DNA of 64,000 bases, taken from assembly GCA_902801845.1 (NCBI GenBank), contig CADCJW010000007.1:53676-117675 (forward strand). The letters run 5' to 3'. A program made the translations under genes and the position numbers. The stretch comes from an uncultured Eubacteriales bacterium. GTDB taxonomy: Bacteria; Bacillota; Clostridia; Christensenellales; CAG-138. Under the pieces are notes generated by a model. That model was not told where the DNA came from, searched no databases, and saw nothing but the letters and a program-made list of their open reading frames with translations. Positions 42,466-50,962 of this stretch are shown one piece after another. Numbering within the stretch: position 1 is the stretch's first letter; each line of letters opens with the position of its first letter.

Positions 42466-44688
42466 ATGTCAGATAGTCATCTGAAAAACCGCTCTTCCAG
42501 CAGGAAGCGCACTATCCTCGTCGTCGAGGACGAGCTGATCAACAGAGAGATACTCGGCTTCCTGATCCAAGACGAATTTGAGGCTCTGTTTGCGGAGACC
42601 GGCGCCCAGGCGATGGAAATCATTGAGGCGAGATATGCGACCTTGAGCCTCATACTGCTCGATCTGAATCTGCCGGATATGAGGGGGCAGGAGATACTGC
42701 ACCGCGTCAAGGACGACGCACGCACCGCCATGGTGCCGGTCATCGTCATGACGGCGGACTCCGACGCGGAGGTCGAGTGCCTGCGAATGGGCGCGACGGA
42801 CTTCATTCCGAAGCCATATCCCCAAAAAGAGGTCGTCCTGGCACGCATGCAGCGGACGATCGAGCTTTTTGAGGAGCGCGGCACCATCCTTTCCACAGAG
42901 AGAGACCAGCTCACCGGGCTGTATAACCGTGAGTTCTTCTACCGCTATGCCGAACAGTATGACGTCTATCATCCTGATGTGGAGACAGACGCCGTGCTGG
43001 TGGACATCAACCATTTCCATATCGTAAACGAGCGCTACGGCCGCTCTTATGGAGACGAGTTGTTAAAAAAGATCGCGACTATGCTCCTGGAAGCATTTGC
43101 CGCCGACGATGGCATCGTATGCCGCCGGGAGGCGGATACTTTCCTCGCCTACTGCCCGCACCGCACCGAATATGAGGAGCTTCTGGAGAGCATAACAGCC
43201 GCCATGGACGCGGGCAGTCAAATACGTTTACGCATGGGCGTTTATTCCAATGTAGACCGAGGCATTGAGGTCGAACGGCGCTTTGACCGGGCTAAGCTGG
43301 CCGCAGATACCGTAAAAAACAGCTTTACCGGATCGGTTGGCATCTACGACAATTCCTTGTTCGAAAAAGAAGCGTTTGCCCAACGGTTGATGGAGGATTT
43401 TCATGCCGCGATCAAGGGAAAACAGTTCACCGTGCATTACCAGCCGAAGTTCGATGTCCGCCATGCGGAGCCGGTTCTGGACAGCGCGGAGGCGCTGGTA
43501 CGGTGGAAGCACCCGGAGTTCGACATGATCAGCCCGGGCGTGTTTATCCCCCTGTTTGAAAAGAACGGCCTGATCCGGGAGCTGGATTCTTTCGTATGGC
43601 AGGAAGCCGCCGCCCAGATCAAGAAATGGAAGGAGACGCTGGAACGCTCGATCCCGGTTTCCGTCAACGTGTCCCGCATTGATCTCTACGACCCGAAGCT
43701 CGTTGATACACTGGAGGGGCTCGTCGCCGAATACGGGCTTTCCCACGACGAACTGCATCTGGAGATCACCGAATCTGCCTATACGGAGAACTCTGATCAG
43801 ATCATAGCCGTAGTGAGCCGGCTGCGGGAAAGAGGCTTCCACATCGAGATGGATGATTTCGGGACGGGATATTCCTCCTTGAATATGTTTTCCGCGCTGC
43901 CGATCGACATGCTGAAGCTAGATATGCAGTTCATTCGCACAGCTTTCAGAGATCGCAAAGACACGAGGCTCCTGGAGGCCATTATTGGTTTGGCAAAGTC
44001 CATGGCCCTTCCAACCATCGCCGAGGGCGTGGAAACGGCGGAGCAGATGTTTACGCTCAAGGCCATAGGCTGCGACATCATGCAGGGCTATTATTTCTCC
44101 AAACCTCTGTCCGCTGACGAATTCGAAAAATACATCAGGAACCTGACTCAAACAGTGGATGCTGCCGAGGAAGAGGAGGTAACTGCAGTCAGAAGCGGAC
44201 CGAAAGACAAGTATACTTACGACGCGATGCACGATCCTCTGACAGGGCTGTACAACCACAGCGCTTTTGACATCCTGTTCCACGACTCGGATCACGATCA
44301 CATCGCAGTCATTATCGCCACGGTGGACCACTACAGAGAAATACTCGCCGAGAAAGGAAAAGCGTGCGCGGATCAGGTTATCAGGAGGGTCGCGAACGTG
44401 CTGCTCGACAGCTTCCGCTCGGCGGACGACGTCTGCCGCCTGCAGGACGATGAATTCGTAGCTATCATGACCCGTATGAACAGCGCCATGCAAAAACTGG
44501 TGCTGCAAAAGGTTGAGCGGATCAATGAGACGCTGCGCGAAGGGAAAGATGATCTTCCGCCGATCTCCCTGAGCGTGGGCGTGGCTTTTTCGGATCGGGA
44601 GAATCCGCAGGGCGATGTGTTTGCCGACGCTGATGCCGCACTGCAAAGAATGAAGCAGATCCGGCAGAGCGGCTGTGCGATATACTGA
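42466..44688 (+). CDS. REC-GGDEF-EAL-GGDEF protein, probable c-di-GMP phosphodiesterase
   Basis: 740 residues. Receiver (about 15-135; LLDLNLPDMRG holds the acceptor Asp), first GGDEF-like domain with the signature decayed to RREAD (about 145-300), EAL domain (about 305-560) and second GGDEF-like domain with LQDDEF (about 585-740). The EAL domain keeps the catalytic set: EALVRW, VNVS, LEITES, DDFGTGYSSL, AEGVET and GYYFSKP. It should hydrolyse c-di-GMP under phosphorelay control; both cyclase domains look inactive. GAGGAGG precedes the ATG. Confidence 0.88.
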   Translation: MSDSHLKNRSSSRKRTILVVEDELINREILGFLIQDEFEALFAETGAQAMEIIEARYATLSLILLDLNLPDMRGQEILHRVKDDARTAMVPVIVMTADSDAEVECLRMGATDFIPKPYPQKEVVLARMQRTIELFEERGTILSTERDQLTGLYNREFFYRYAEQYDVYHPDVETDAVLVDINHFHIVNERYGRSYGDELLKKIATMLLEAFAADDGIVCRREADTFLAYCPHRTEYEELLESITAAMDAGSQIRLRMGVYSNVDRGIEVERRFDRAKLAADTVKNSFTGSVGIYDNSLFEKEAFAQRLMEDFHAAIKGKQFTVHYQPKFDVRHAEPVLDSAEALVRWKHPEFDMISPGVFIPLFEKNGLIRELDSFVWQEAAAQIKKWKETLERSIPVSVNVSRIDLYDPKLVDTLEGLVAEYGLSHDELHLEITESAYTENSDQIIAVVSRLRERGFHIEMDDFGTGYSSLNMFSALPIDMLKLDMQFIRTAFRDRKDTRLLEAIIGLAKSMALPTIAEGVETAEQMFTLKAIGCDIMQGYYFSKPLSADEFEKYIRNLTQTVDAAEEEEVTAVRSGPKDKYTYDAMHDPLTGLYNHSAFDILFHDSDHDHIAVIIATVDHYREILAEKGKACADQVIRRVANVLLDSFRSADDVCRLQDDEFVAIMTRMNSAMQKLVLQKVERINETLREGKDDLPPISLSVGVAFSDRENPQGDVFADADAALQRMKQIRQSGCAIY

Positions 44689-44721
44689 CCGGTCCCTCGC
44701 AGAAAAAAACTTGCATGAAAC

Positions 44722-45119
44722 ATGGAGGGCGAATCCGTGACGGGAAAAATCTTTAAACTGAACGAGAGCACGCTCCGCGTGATCGAGGATCTTGGAAAGC
44801 ACATGCCGGGCGGTTTCTTCAGCTACATAGCCGAGGAGCTCCTACACGAAAGAGGCGTTCGGCAGGGATCCCGCGTTTTTATGCTCCTGGTTTCTGTGCC
44901 TTTCTTATCTGACGATCGTGTTTCTGGATGCCAGCGTTGCATCCAAGCCCCTGTCCCTGTCTGAGCTGAGAGATATCCTTGTCACATCGTTCAAGCGAAG
45001 AGAATGAAGCGCCGCAGACAGCGTCAGCTGACTTCATAGGCAAGAAGATCCTTCTGGCGGAAGACGACGAAATGAACCAGATGTTTGCCGAAGCGAGCCT
45101 GGCCGAGCTTCTCAATTGA
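44722..45119 (+). pseudogene. Collapsed sensor kinase remnant
   Basis: It opens like PAS-kinase proteins (KLNESTLRVIEDLGKHMPGGFFSYIAEELL), then in other frames shows KPLSLSELRDIL, the end of a receiver domain, and FIGKKILLAEDDEMNQM, the start of another. Most of the kinase core is missing. I read it as a hybrid kinase gene reduced by deletions and frameshifts. Confidence 0.6.
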
Positions 45120-45156
45120 GCGAGTGGTCGAACTATAAATCAAGGAGGAAAAAAAT

Positions 45157-45516
45157 ATGCTTACAGTAGAAAAACTGAATGCCTTTGGTGCGAATACAGC
45201 GGAGGGCATCGCGCGCTGCGTGAACAATGAGGCATTCTATCTGCGTATGGTGGACAAGGCCATGTCCGACGCCAATTACGGCAAACTGGAGACCGCGATT
45301 CATGCCGGAGACAAGGACGCTGCGTTTGAAGCGGCACATGCCCTGAAAGGCGTCCTGGGCAATCTTTCCTTAACCCCGATACTTGACCCGGTCATGGAGA
45401 TCACGGATCTGCTCCGCTCCGGGGCTGACGCGGATTACGAAGCGATCCTCTCTAAGATCCTGGCGAAGAAAAAGGAACTGGACTCGTTGGCTAAGCAAGG
45501 GGCGTACATCCGATGA
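45157..45516 (+). CDS. HPt-domain phosphotransfer protein
   Basis: 119 residues, all helical. The phospho-acceptor histidine lies in AAHALKGVLGNLSL near residue 66, the standard HPt motif. It should pass phosphate between the receivers of the two hybrid kinases and the REC-EAL protein. AAGGAGG precedes the ATG. Its stop overlaps the next kinase start (ATGA). Confidence 0.88.
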   Translation: MLTVEKLNAFGANTAEGIARCVNNEAFYLRMVDKAMSDANYGKLETAIHAGDKDAAFEAAHALKGVLGNLSLTPILDPVMEITDLLRSGADADYEAILSKILAKKKELDSLAKQGAYIR

Positions 45517-48050
45517 AAAAGGCCTGGATCATCGTTGTTAATGTGGGTATTATCATCGCCATATTAACCTTTGTCGTGCTGTATTCCGGCTTTGAAAGCA
45601 GAGAGGCCTATCGACGACAGATAGAGCGTTTTGAAAATACCACGATCACGATGGAGCATGTGACGGAAAACTATCTGGAGGGAGAGCAGCGCATCTGTGA
45701 TGTATGGGCACGGTATATCAACAACCAATCTATGTCCATGGAGGAAGCGATAGATTTTATCCGCATCTCCCACGTGCTGCCGAATGCCTCCGCACATCTG
45801 ATCTACTCGGATACCTTCACAGGTCTCTCCACCAGAGCGAGGCAGGGCACCATAGATGATTACACGGTTTCATATGAGCGACTGGATGTTTTGAGAGATG
45901 CAGGTTGGATTTCAGATATTGGAGAGTCCATCAACATCTCCCGTACCTATACGAATCCCATAAACGGCGAGCAATCGATTGCTTTCTGCAATCGGATCCT
46001 TCTCCGGGATTCAGAAACGAATGCGACGAGGGAAGCCTTCCTGCTTCGTATTCTCCCTGTGTCGGAGCTGGAACAGAAATGGGTGTTTCCCCAAGAGGAA
46101 TTCGAAGGCGCGGAGTTGTCCATGATCGACGCTGAGGGCGACTATACCATCAAGGGGCAATCGTTCAAAAATTCCAGCTTTTTTGAATTCTATAAGTCTT
46201 ACAACGCGGCAGATCTCACTGCGCAGAAGGAATTGTTTGCGGAAATCACTTCTTCAACCGGTTCGGTTCCCATGCTGGACTCTCATGGACAGGAATGTAT
46301 CCTCGCCTATACGCCGGTGGCGGTGACCAAGGGCTGGACGCTGTTGAGTTTCCTGCCTGCAAAAGACCTTGGCGCGGATACGGAAAACTGGCTGCTGATC
46401 GGGGTTGTTTCCGTCAGCCTGCTGATCCTGTTCATCCTGGATCTCTTCTACATGCTCCACTTCAATAAACGTCTTCAAATCGCAGCAAGAGCGGCCGAAT
46501 CCGCCAACAAGGCAAAAACAGACTTTCTCTCCACCATGTCACACGACATTCGCACTCCCATGAACGCGATCATCGGCCTTACGACGATTGCCGTGAAAAA
46601 CCTTGGCGACGTGGAATCCACCAGAGAAAGCCTGAGGAAAATCAGCCTTTCCAGCAACCATTTGTTGACGCTGATCAACGATATTCTTGATATATCCAAG
46701 GTGGAGAGCGGAAAGCTTACTCTCAGCCCGTTGACGTTCTCCATCGTGGAAACGGTGGAGAATCTTATGAATCTTTCTCGGCCGATGATCAAGGAAAAGA
46801 ATATCGAGTTCAGTTTCCGTATCAATCGGATGGAAAAAGAGTACCTATACGCTGATCAGCTGCGGCTGAATCAAATCTTCATTAATATTCTTTCCAACGC
46901 CATAAAATATACGGAGCCCGGCGGGCATGTGAGCGTAGATATGCGTGAAGAGGAAAGCGCCAAACCTGGATGCGTGAGGCTGTCCTATGTTGTGGCAGAT
47001 ACCGGTATCGGTATGAGTCCGGAATTCATGGCAACCATGTATCAGCCCTTCTCCAGGCAGACGGACAGCCGCATCAACAGCATTCAGGGAACCGGCCTCG
47101 GCCTTGCCATTACCAAGCAGATGGTCGACTTGATGGACGGTACGATAGAATGTCAAAGCGAGCAGGGCAAAGGAACTACCTTTACTGTTGCGTTGGATGT
47201 TCCTGTCGCGGATAGGCAGCGGGAAGATATGCGGCTTGATCCCATGGATGTTCTCATCGTTGACGACGACGAGATCCTGCTTCAAACGGCAGTCGATACG
47301 ATGGAATCTCTGGGCATCACCGCGGAGCGGGCGCAAAGCGGAATGGAAGCTTTGGGCATGATCACGCATCGGCATGAAAAGGGCAGGGATTACAGCGTAG
47401 TGATCCTTGATTGGAAGATGCCTGATATGGATGGCGTCGAGACGATCCGTCGCATTAGAAGTGAAGTAGATACTAATATTCCCATCCTTCTGATTTCTGC
47501 TTACGACTGGTCGGATATCGAGGATCTGGCAAAGGAAGCCGGAGCGAATGGTTTTGTAAGTAAGCCGCTGTTCCGATCCACGCTTTATGATAAGTTAAGC
47601 GAGCTTCTTGGAACAAAGGCAACATCTGTTGAGCCGGAGGATGATTATTCCGATCTGGAGGGAATGAACATTCTCGTTGCCGAGGATAACGATATCAACT
47701 GGGAGATCATCTCCGCCATGCTCGGCATGTTTGGGATCACGAGTGAGCGCGCCGAAAACGGCCGTATCTGCGTGGACAGGATGCGTACGGCGGAGGAAGG
47801 AAGCTACGCGCTGATCTTCATGGATGTTCAGATGCCGGAGATGAACGGGCTGGACGCTACAAAAAATATCCGCAGGCTGGAGAATCCATGGGCGTCCTCC
47901 ATTCCGATCATTGCAATGACGGCGGACGCTTTCTCAGAAAATGTAACTGAATGCTTGAATGCCGGCATGAACGGGCACATCGCAAAGCCTGTGGATATTA
48001 AACTTGTCATCAAAGAGATTCGCAGAATCAAGGAGGAAAGAAGACAATGA
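45513..48050 (+). CDS. Hybrid histidine kinase with two receiver domains
   Basis: 845 residues. Two membrane helices (about 4-22 and 288-310) frame an outside sensor domain of Cache-like size. Then come HisKA with MSHDIRTPMN (His near 344), HATPase with DTGIGM and GTGLGLAIT, receiver 1 (LIVDDDE, ILDWKMPDMDG) and receiver 2 (LVAEDNDIN, FMDVQMPEMNG). Translationally coupled to the HPt gene upstream and to the solute-binding protein downstream by ATGA overlaps, so all three probably work together. Confidence 0.9.
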   Translation: MKKAWIIVVNVGIIIAILTFVVLYSGFESREAYRRQIERFENTTITMEHVTENYLEGEQRICDVWARYINNQSMSMEEAIDFIRISHVLPNASAHLIYSDTFTGLSTRARQGTIDDYTVSYERLDVLRDAGWISDIGESINISRTYTNPINGEQSIAFCNRILLRDSETNATREAFLLRILPVSELEQKWVFPQEEFEGAELSMIDAEGDYTIKGQSFKNSSFFEFYKSYNAADLTAQKELFAEITSSTGSVPMLDSHGQECILAYTPVAVTKGWTLLSFLPAKDLGADTENWLLIGVVSVSLLILFILDLFYMLHFNKRLQIAARAAESANKAKTDFLSTMSHDIRTPMNAIIGLTTIAVKNLGDVESTRESLRKISLSSNHLLTLINDILDISKVESGKLTLSPLTFSIVETVENLMNLSRPMIKEKNIEFSFRINRMEKEYLYADQLRLNQIFINILSNAIKYTEPGGHVSVDMREEESAKPGCVRLSYVVADTGIGMSPEFMATMYQPFSRQTDSRINSIQGTGLGLAITKQMVDLMDGTIECQSEQGKGTTFTVALDVPVADRQREDMRLDPMDVLIVDDDEILLQTAVDTMESLGITAERAQSGMEALGMITHRHEKGRDYSVVILDWKMPDMDGVETIRRIRSEVDTNIPILLISAYDWSDIEDLAKEAGANGFVSKPLFRSTLYDKLSELLGTKATSVEPEDDYSDLEGMNILVAEDNDINWEIISAMLGMFGITSERAENGRICVDRMRTAEEGSYALIFMDVQMPEMNGLDATKNIRRLENPWASSIPIIAMTADAFSENVTECLNAGMNGHIAKPVDIKLVIKEIRRIKEERRQ

Positions 48051-49336
48051 AAAATCTGCTCTGCATTATCCTAGTTATCTTCACGCTCGTTTCGCTGACG
48101 GCCTGCGGCGGCAAAACAAAGGAAGAGACCGGCGCCGTATTCAAGCCGGCTCTCGATACAGGCACAAGCTGCAGTATTACGGTAGCGGGAAGCTATGATA
48201 ACTTTGAGGCATTGGAGGCTGAATTCGACAAATTCAATGAGATATATCCGAATGTGCAGCTGAGCTATGTGAAGCTTGATGATTATAACAACGTCCTTGG
48301 CACGACGTTGGAAAGCAATGACAAGCCCAACGTTTTTTTCTCATACACCTGGATGATGGGAAACGAAAAATACGCTTCGGTATGCGCGCATATGGAGGAA
48401 CTTTCAGACTCCGCTTTGGGGCTGAATCTGGACTGCATCCGCCCGGGCCTCCTCAATCATGACGCGGAAGGCTATGTGTTTATGGCGCCGGTTTTCTCCA
48501 GGACTTACGGTATGTTGGTGAATAACGATCTGTTTAAAAAGGAAGGCCTCAGCATCCCGACCACATGGACGCAGCTGATGACCGTATGCGAAGCGTTCCG
48601 CAGCAGGGGCTACGCCAGCCCTATGATGGGCTACAGTCTCAAATCGTCCGGCAGCTTCATGTACACGGCCGCTTATCCGTTGTTTGCTGCCGCGCTTGCC
48701 GAGAATCCGGAAGCGCTTGCGCTTGCCAATGAACTGGACCCTGCGGCGGGAGAATACATGCGTCCGGCATTGGAAGCAGTGGAACAGTTGATTCAGAACG
48801 GCTGTATCGATATGAATGAGTGCGACAAGATCGAGGACAACTATACCAAGGTGATCCTGCGCTTCTTTGAAGGCGACGTTCCGATGATGATCTGCGCCGG
48901 GGATACCGTGTCCGGAACCAAGAAACGGGAGAGCCAGTCCGAGGCCTTCGCCAGCGCGCCTTTCGATTACGCGTTTGCGCCGATCCCCCTGACAGACGAC
49001 GGCGGATATTTCATTGACAGTCCTTCCATCCAGTTCTCCGTGAACAAAAACTGCGAGAATCTGGATATGACGAACGAATTCATGCGGTTTCTGATTACTA
49101 GCGAAGAGCTCAACGCCATGGCTTCCGTGAAGCGCCTGGTAACGCCCACAAAGGACCTCTCCTTCGATACGGTTTACGCGCCCTTCGGTCAGGTGCCCGC
49201 AGAGCGTACCATATTCCCGGAAGTGATCGGCATTAAAGATCCTCTCACAGTTCAGATCCGTGTCGCGGCGTTCCGGGTGGGAAAAGGTGAGATCACCATA
49301 GATGAGGCTGTTGCCATGTACGGAAGCTTCGAGTGA
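48047..49336 (+). CDS. Extracellular solute-binding lipoprotein (family 1)
   Basis: 429 residues. The lipobox LTAC is near residue 20; the body is an ABC-type SBP (NEIYPNVQLSYVKLDDYNN, MLVNNDLFKKEGLSIPTTW), the class that usually binds sugars. The gene overlaps the kinase stop codon by four bases, and no permease or ATPase gene is present before or after it. I infer that it presents a ligand to the kinase sensor domain rather than serving transport. Confidence 0.88.
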   Translation: MKNLLCIILVIFTLVSLTACGGKTKEETGAVFKPALDTGTSCSITVAGSYDNFEALEAEFDKFNEIYPNVQLSYVKLDDYNNVLGTTLESNDKPNVFFSYTWMMGNEKYASVCAHMEELSDSALGLNLDCIRPGLLNHDAEGYVFMAPVFSRTYGMLVNNDLFKKEGLSIPTTWTQLMTVCEAFRSRGYASPMMGYSLKSSGSFMYTAAYPLFAAALAENPEALALANELDPAAGEYMRPALEAVEQLIQNGCIDMNECDKIEDNYTKVILRFFEGDVPMMICAGDTVSGTKKRESQSEAFASAPFDYAFAPIPLTDDGGYFIDSPSIQFSVNKNCENLDMTNEFMRFLITSEELNAMASVKRLVTPTKDLSFDTVYAPFGQVPAERTIFPEVIGIKDPLTVQIRVAAFRVGKGEITIDEAVAMYGSFE

Positions 49337-49350
49337 ACGCTAAGTTAAGT

Positions 49351-49382
49351 GGGATGCAGAGTTGTTGACTGCTCTGCATCCC
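49351..49382 (+). terminator. Hairpin after the solute-binding protein gene
   Basis: GGGATGCAGAG (49351-49361) pairs with CTCTGCATCCC (49372-49382). The following sequence is only moderately T-rich. The rest of 49383-49527 shows nothing I can name. Confidence 0.65.
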
Positions 49383-49527
49383 TGCTTCCTTTGTACGCAT
49401 ACCACGGGTGGGCTCTTACGGGAGGATCGAGTGCACTTATGCAACGATGAAGCACATTAATTTGCATTTCTGCGTTTTTTCAGTCCAAAAAATGTTTTTT
49501 TCGAGGCTGACAAATCCCATACCGCAT

Positions 49528-49555
49528 AAAAACGGGGAGGCGGATCACCGCTCCC
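49528..49555 (-). terminator. Terminator at the end of the 49545 fragment
   Basis: On the minus strand GGGAGCGG pairs with CCGCCTCCC (49534-49555) and is followed by GTTTTT. The stop codon lies in its loop. Confidence 0.6.
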
Positions 49556-49890
49556 ATCCACGATCTTTTTTTCTGCGCTGAGGACCCGGCTCCCGGTTTT
49601 TCCTTTGCCGATCCTGTTTCTTCCGCCGCACACGATCCCGGATGGCAGGAGGATCTTCCTCGTTCAGCATTCTGGAAACATCTTTTTCTGCGCCGATCAT
49701 CCCCCAGAAGTCATATTTGTCCCCAAAGGTCTCCCTGACCTTGCTCTGGACAGAGGATTCCTTCTCCGGGCGGATGGCGAGCTGCGCCATGGCAAGCTCG
49801 TCGGGATCGAAGTCCGCTGCCTGTGCTTTCAGCTCCTCATATTCTGAAAGAGCCGTGTTCAGTTCGGCGGTGTACCTCTGCTCCTGACTC
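49545..49890 (-). pseudogene. 3' fragment of an unidentified gene at the island's right edge
   Basis: An open frame of about 115 codons with no start signal at its left limit reads RYTAELNTALSEYEELKAQ, DFDPDELAMAQLAIRPEKE, then a highly basic tail (RVRRKKQDRQRKNREPG). An internal ATG at 49790 lacks a convincing ribosome site. The frame opens exactly where it meets the host gene's 3' end. Basic tails of this kind occur in mobilisation proteins, but I cannot prove that. It is probably the truncated end of a mobile-element gene. Confidence 0.45.
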
Positions 49891-50503
49891 GGCGTCGCAA
49901 GCGGGAGAGGAGCTGCTCCGTTTCGGAGAACCAGTCGCCCTTGGGGGCTTGCGGCGCCGAGCCAGGAGCGGGGTCTTCCGCCGGGGTTTCTGGCTCCTCC
50001 GGCAGGGGCGGGTGGAGCAGATCCTCGTAGACCTCCCCCGCGTGGCGGACCAGGAGGCCGAAGTCGTCGGCCAGGGACGCGCTGTCCGCCGGCTGGTCCA
50101 GGGTGGGCTCCGGCGCAGGGGTGGGCGCAGGCTCAGGTTCCGGCTCGGGAGCTGGTTCGGGCTCAGGCTCAGGTTCGGGGGTCGGCTCCGGCTCGGGCTC
50201 CGGGACCGACGGGGGCGGCTTGATGGCCGTCAGCTTATCCTTCTGCCGCAGCCGGCAGAGGAGCTCCGCTCCGGTGAGCTTGGTCCCGGGCATGGCGCCC
50301 CAGGCCTGTAGGGCGTCTCCCCGGAGAATCGCCGCCCCCAGGGCCGGGCCGGGCAGGAGAGTCTCTTCCTCGCCCAGGGACAGGGCGGTTCCGTTCTCCA
50401 AAAGCAGGGTGCAGGGACAGCTGGATCGGGCACGACCGTTCTCCAGCCGCACGCAGCCCACGGGCTTGCCGCCGGCTTCCTTCAATACAAAATAGGTGAT
50501 CAT
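49859..50503 (-). CDS. Hypothetical protein with Glu-Pro repeat linker
   Basis: 214 residues. The N-terminal domain (MITYFVLKEAGGKPVGCVRLENGRA..., about 1-95) has a beta-rich, YfhO-like or FHA-sized pattern that I cannot name. A Pro-Glu repeat (about 100-140) and an acidic-to-basic C-terminus follow. There is no signal peptide. The last nine residues after LLSRLRRR lie in island-derived DNA, so its original stop codon has probably been replaced. Confidence 0.55.
   Translation of the reverse strand: MITYFVLKEAGGKPVGCVRLENGRARSSCPCTLLLENGTALSLGEEETLLPGPALGAAILRGDALQAWGAMPGTKLTGAELLCRLRQKDKLTAIKPPPSVPEPEPEPTPEPEPEPEPAPEPEPEPAPTPAPEPTLDQPADSASLADDFGLLVRHAGEVYEDLLHPPLPEEPETPAEDPAPGSAPQAPKGDWFSETEQLLSRLRRRVRSRGTPPN
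49890..49923 (-). repeat. Right arm of the island-flanking inverted repeat
   Basis: Complement of 37508-37541 with 22 bp identical (49902-49923) and three mismatches in the remaining 12. It lies within the 3' end of the 49859-50503 gene. Confidence 0.6.
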
Positions 50504-50581
50504 CTTCGCCTCCGTATCTAAGTTTGTTCCTATTGTATCCAGGACGATTTCGTAGTATGATTATTTAATTAACGAAGGATC

Positions 50582-50700
50582 CCAAAGAACTTTAAGGGGG
50601 ATAGGCGGTTTTCGTTACGATCCCGATCATCCCTTTATGCTTTTCTTTTTCCGCCGCTTTTTCTTTTCACCGAAAAGAAAAAGCGGCAAATAAAAAACCC
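50582..50700 (+). repeat. Intergenic repeat, copy 5 (H3 missing)
   Basis: Linker CCAAAGAACTTT (50583-50594), H2 (AAGGGGGAT facing ATCCCTTTA) and H1 (50654-50688, GCCGC/GCGGC). H1 ends 25 nt before the rqcP start codon. The 50504-50581 sequence before it contains no recognisable H3. Confidence 0.8.
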
Positions 50701-50713
50701 AAAGGAATCCATC

Positions 50714-50962
50714 ATGCGTCTCGACAAATTCCTCAAGGTCTCCCGCATCATCAAGCGGCGGACCGTAGCCAACGAAGCGGCCTCCGCGGGCCGCATCAGC
50801 ATCAACGGCAAGGTGGCCAAGCCCGCTTCCGAGGTGAAGCCGGGCGACACCCTGGACATCCTGCTGGGGGGGCGCCACATGCTGGTGAAGGTGAACGCCA
50901 CCCCCGAGGTGGTCCGCAAGGAGGAGGCGGACGGTCTGTACACCGTCCTGACGGAGGCATGA
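50714..50962 (+). CDS. rqcP: Ribosome-associated quality control protein RqcP
   Basis: An 82-residue S4-domain protein. MRLDKFLKVSRIIKRRTVANEA opens the S4 fold, then GRISINGKVAKPASEVKPGDTL. It matches YabO/RqcP, which stabilises peptidyl-tRNA on stalled 50S subunits during Ala-tailing by RqcH. Length is exact. Its stop overlaps the ispDF start by four bases. Confidence 0.92.
   Translation: MRLDKFLKVSRIIKRRTVANEAASAGRISINGKVAKPASEVKPGDTLDILLGGRHMLVKVNATPEVVRKEEADGLYTVLTEA

Noticed and set aside
50654..50688. Repeat hairpin H1 as a rho-independent terminator
   Set aside because: In the transcribed direction the stem is followed by A-rich sequence and a ribosome site, not a T-tract, and it immediately precedes start codons.
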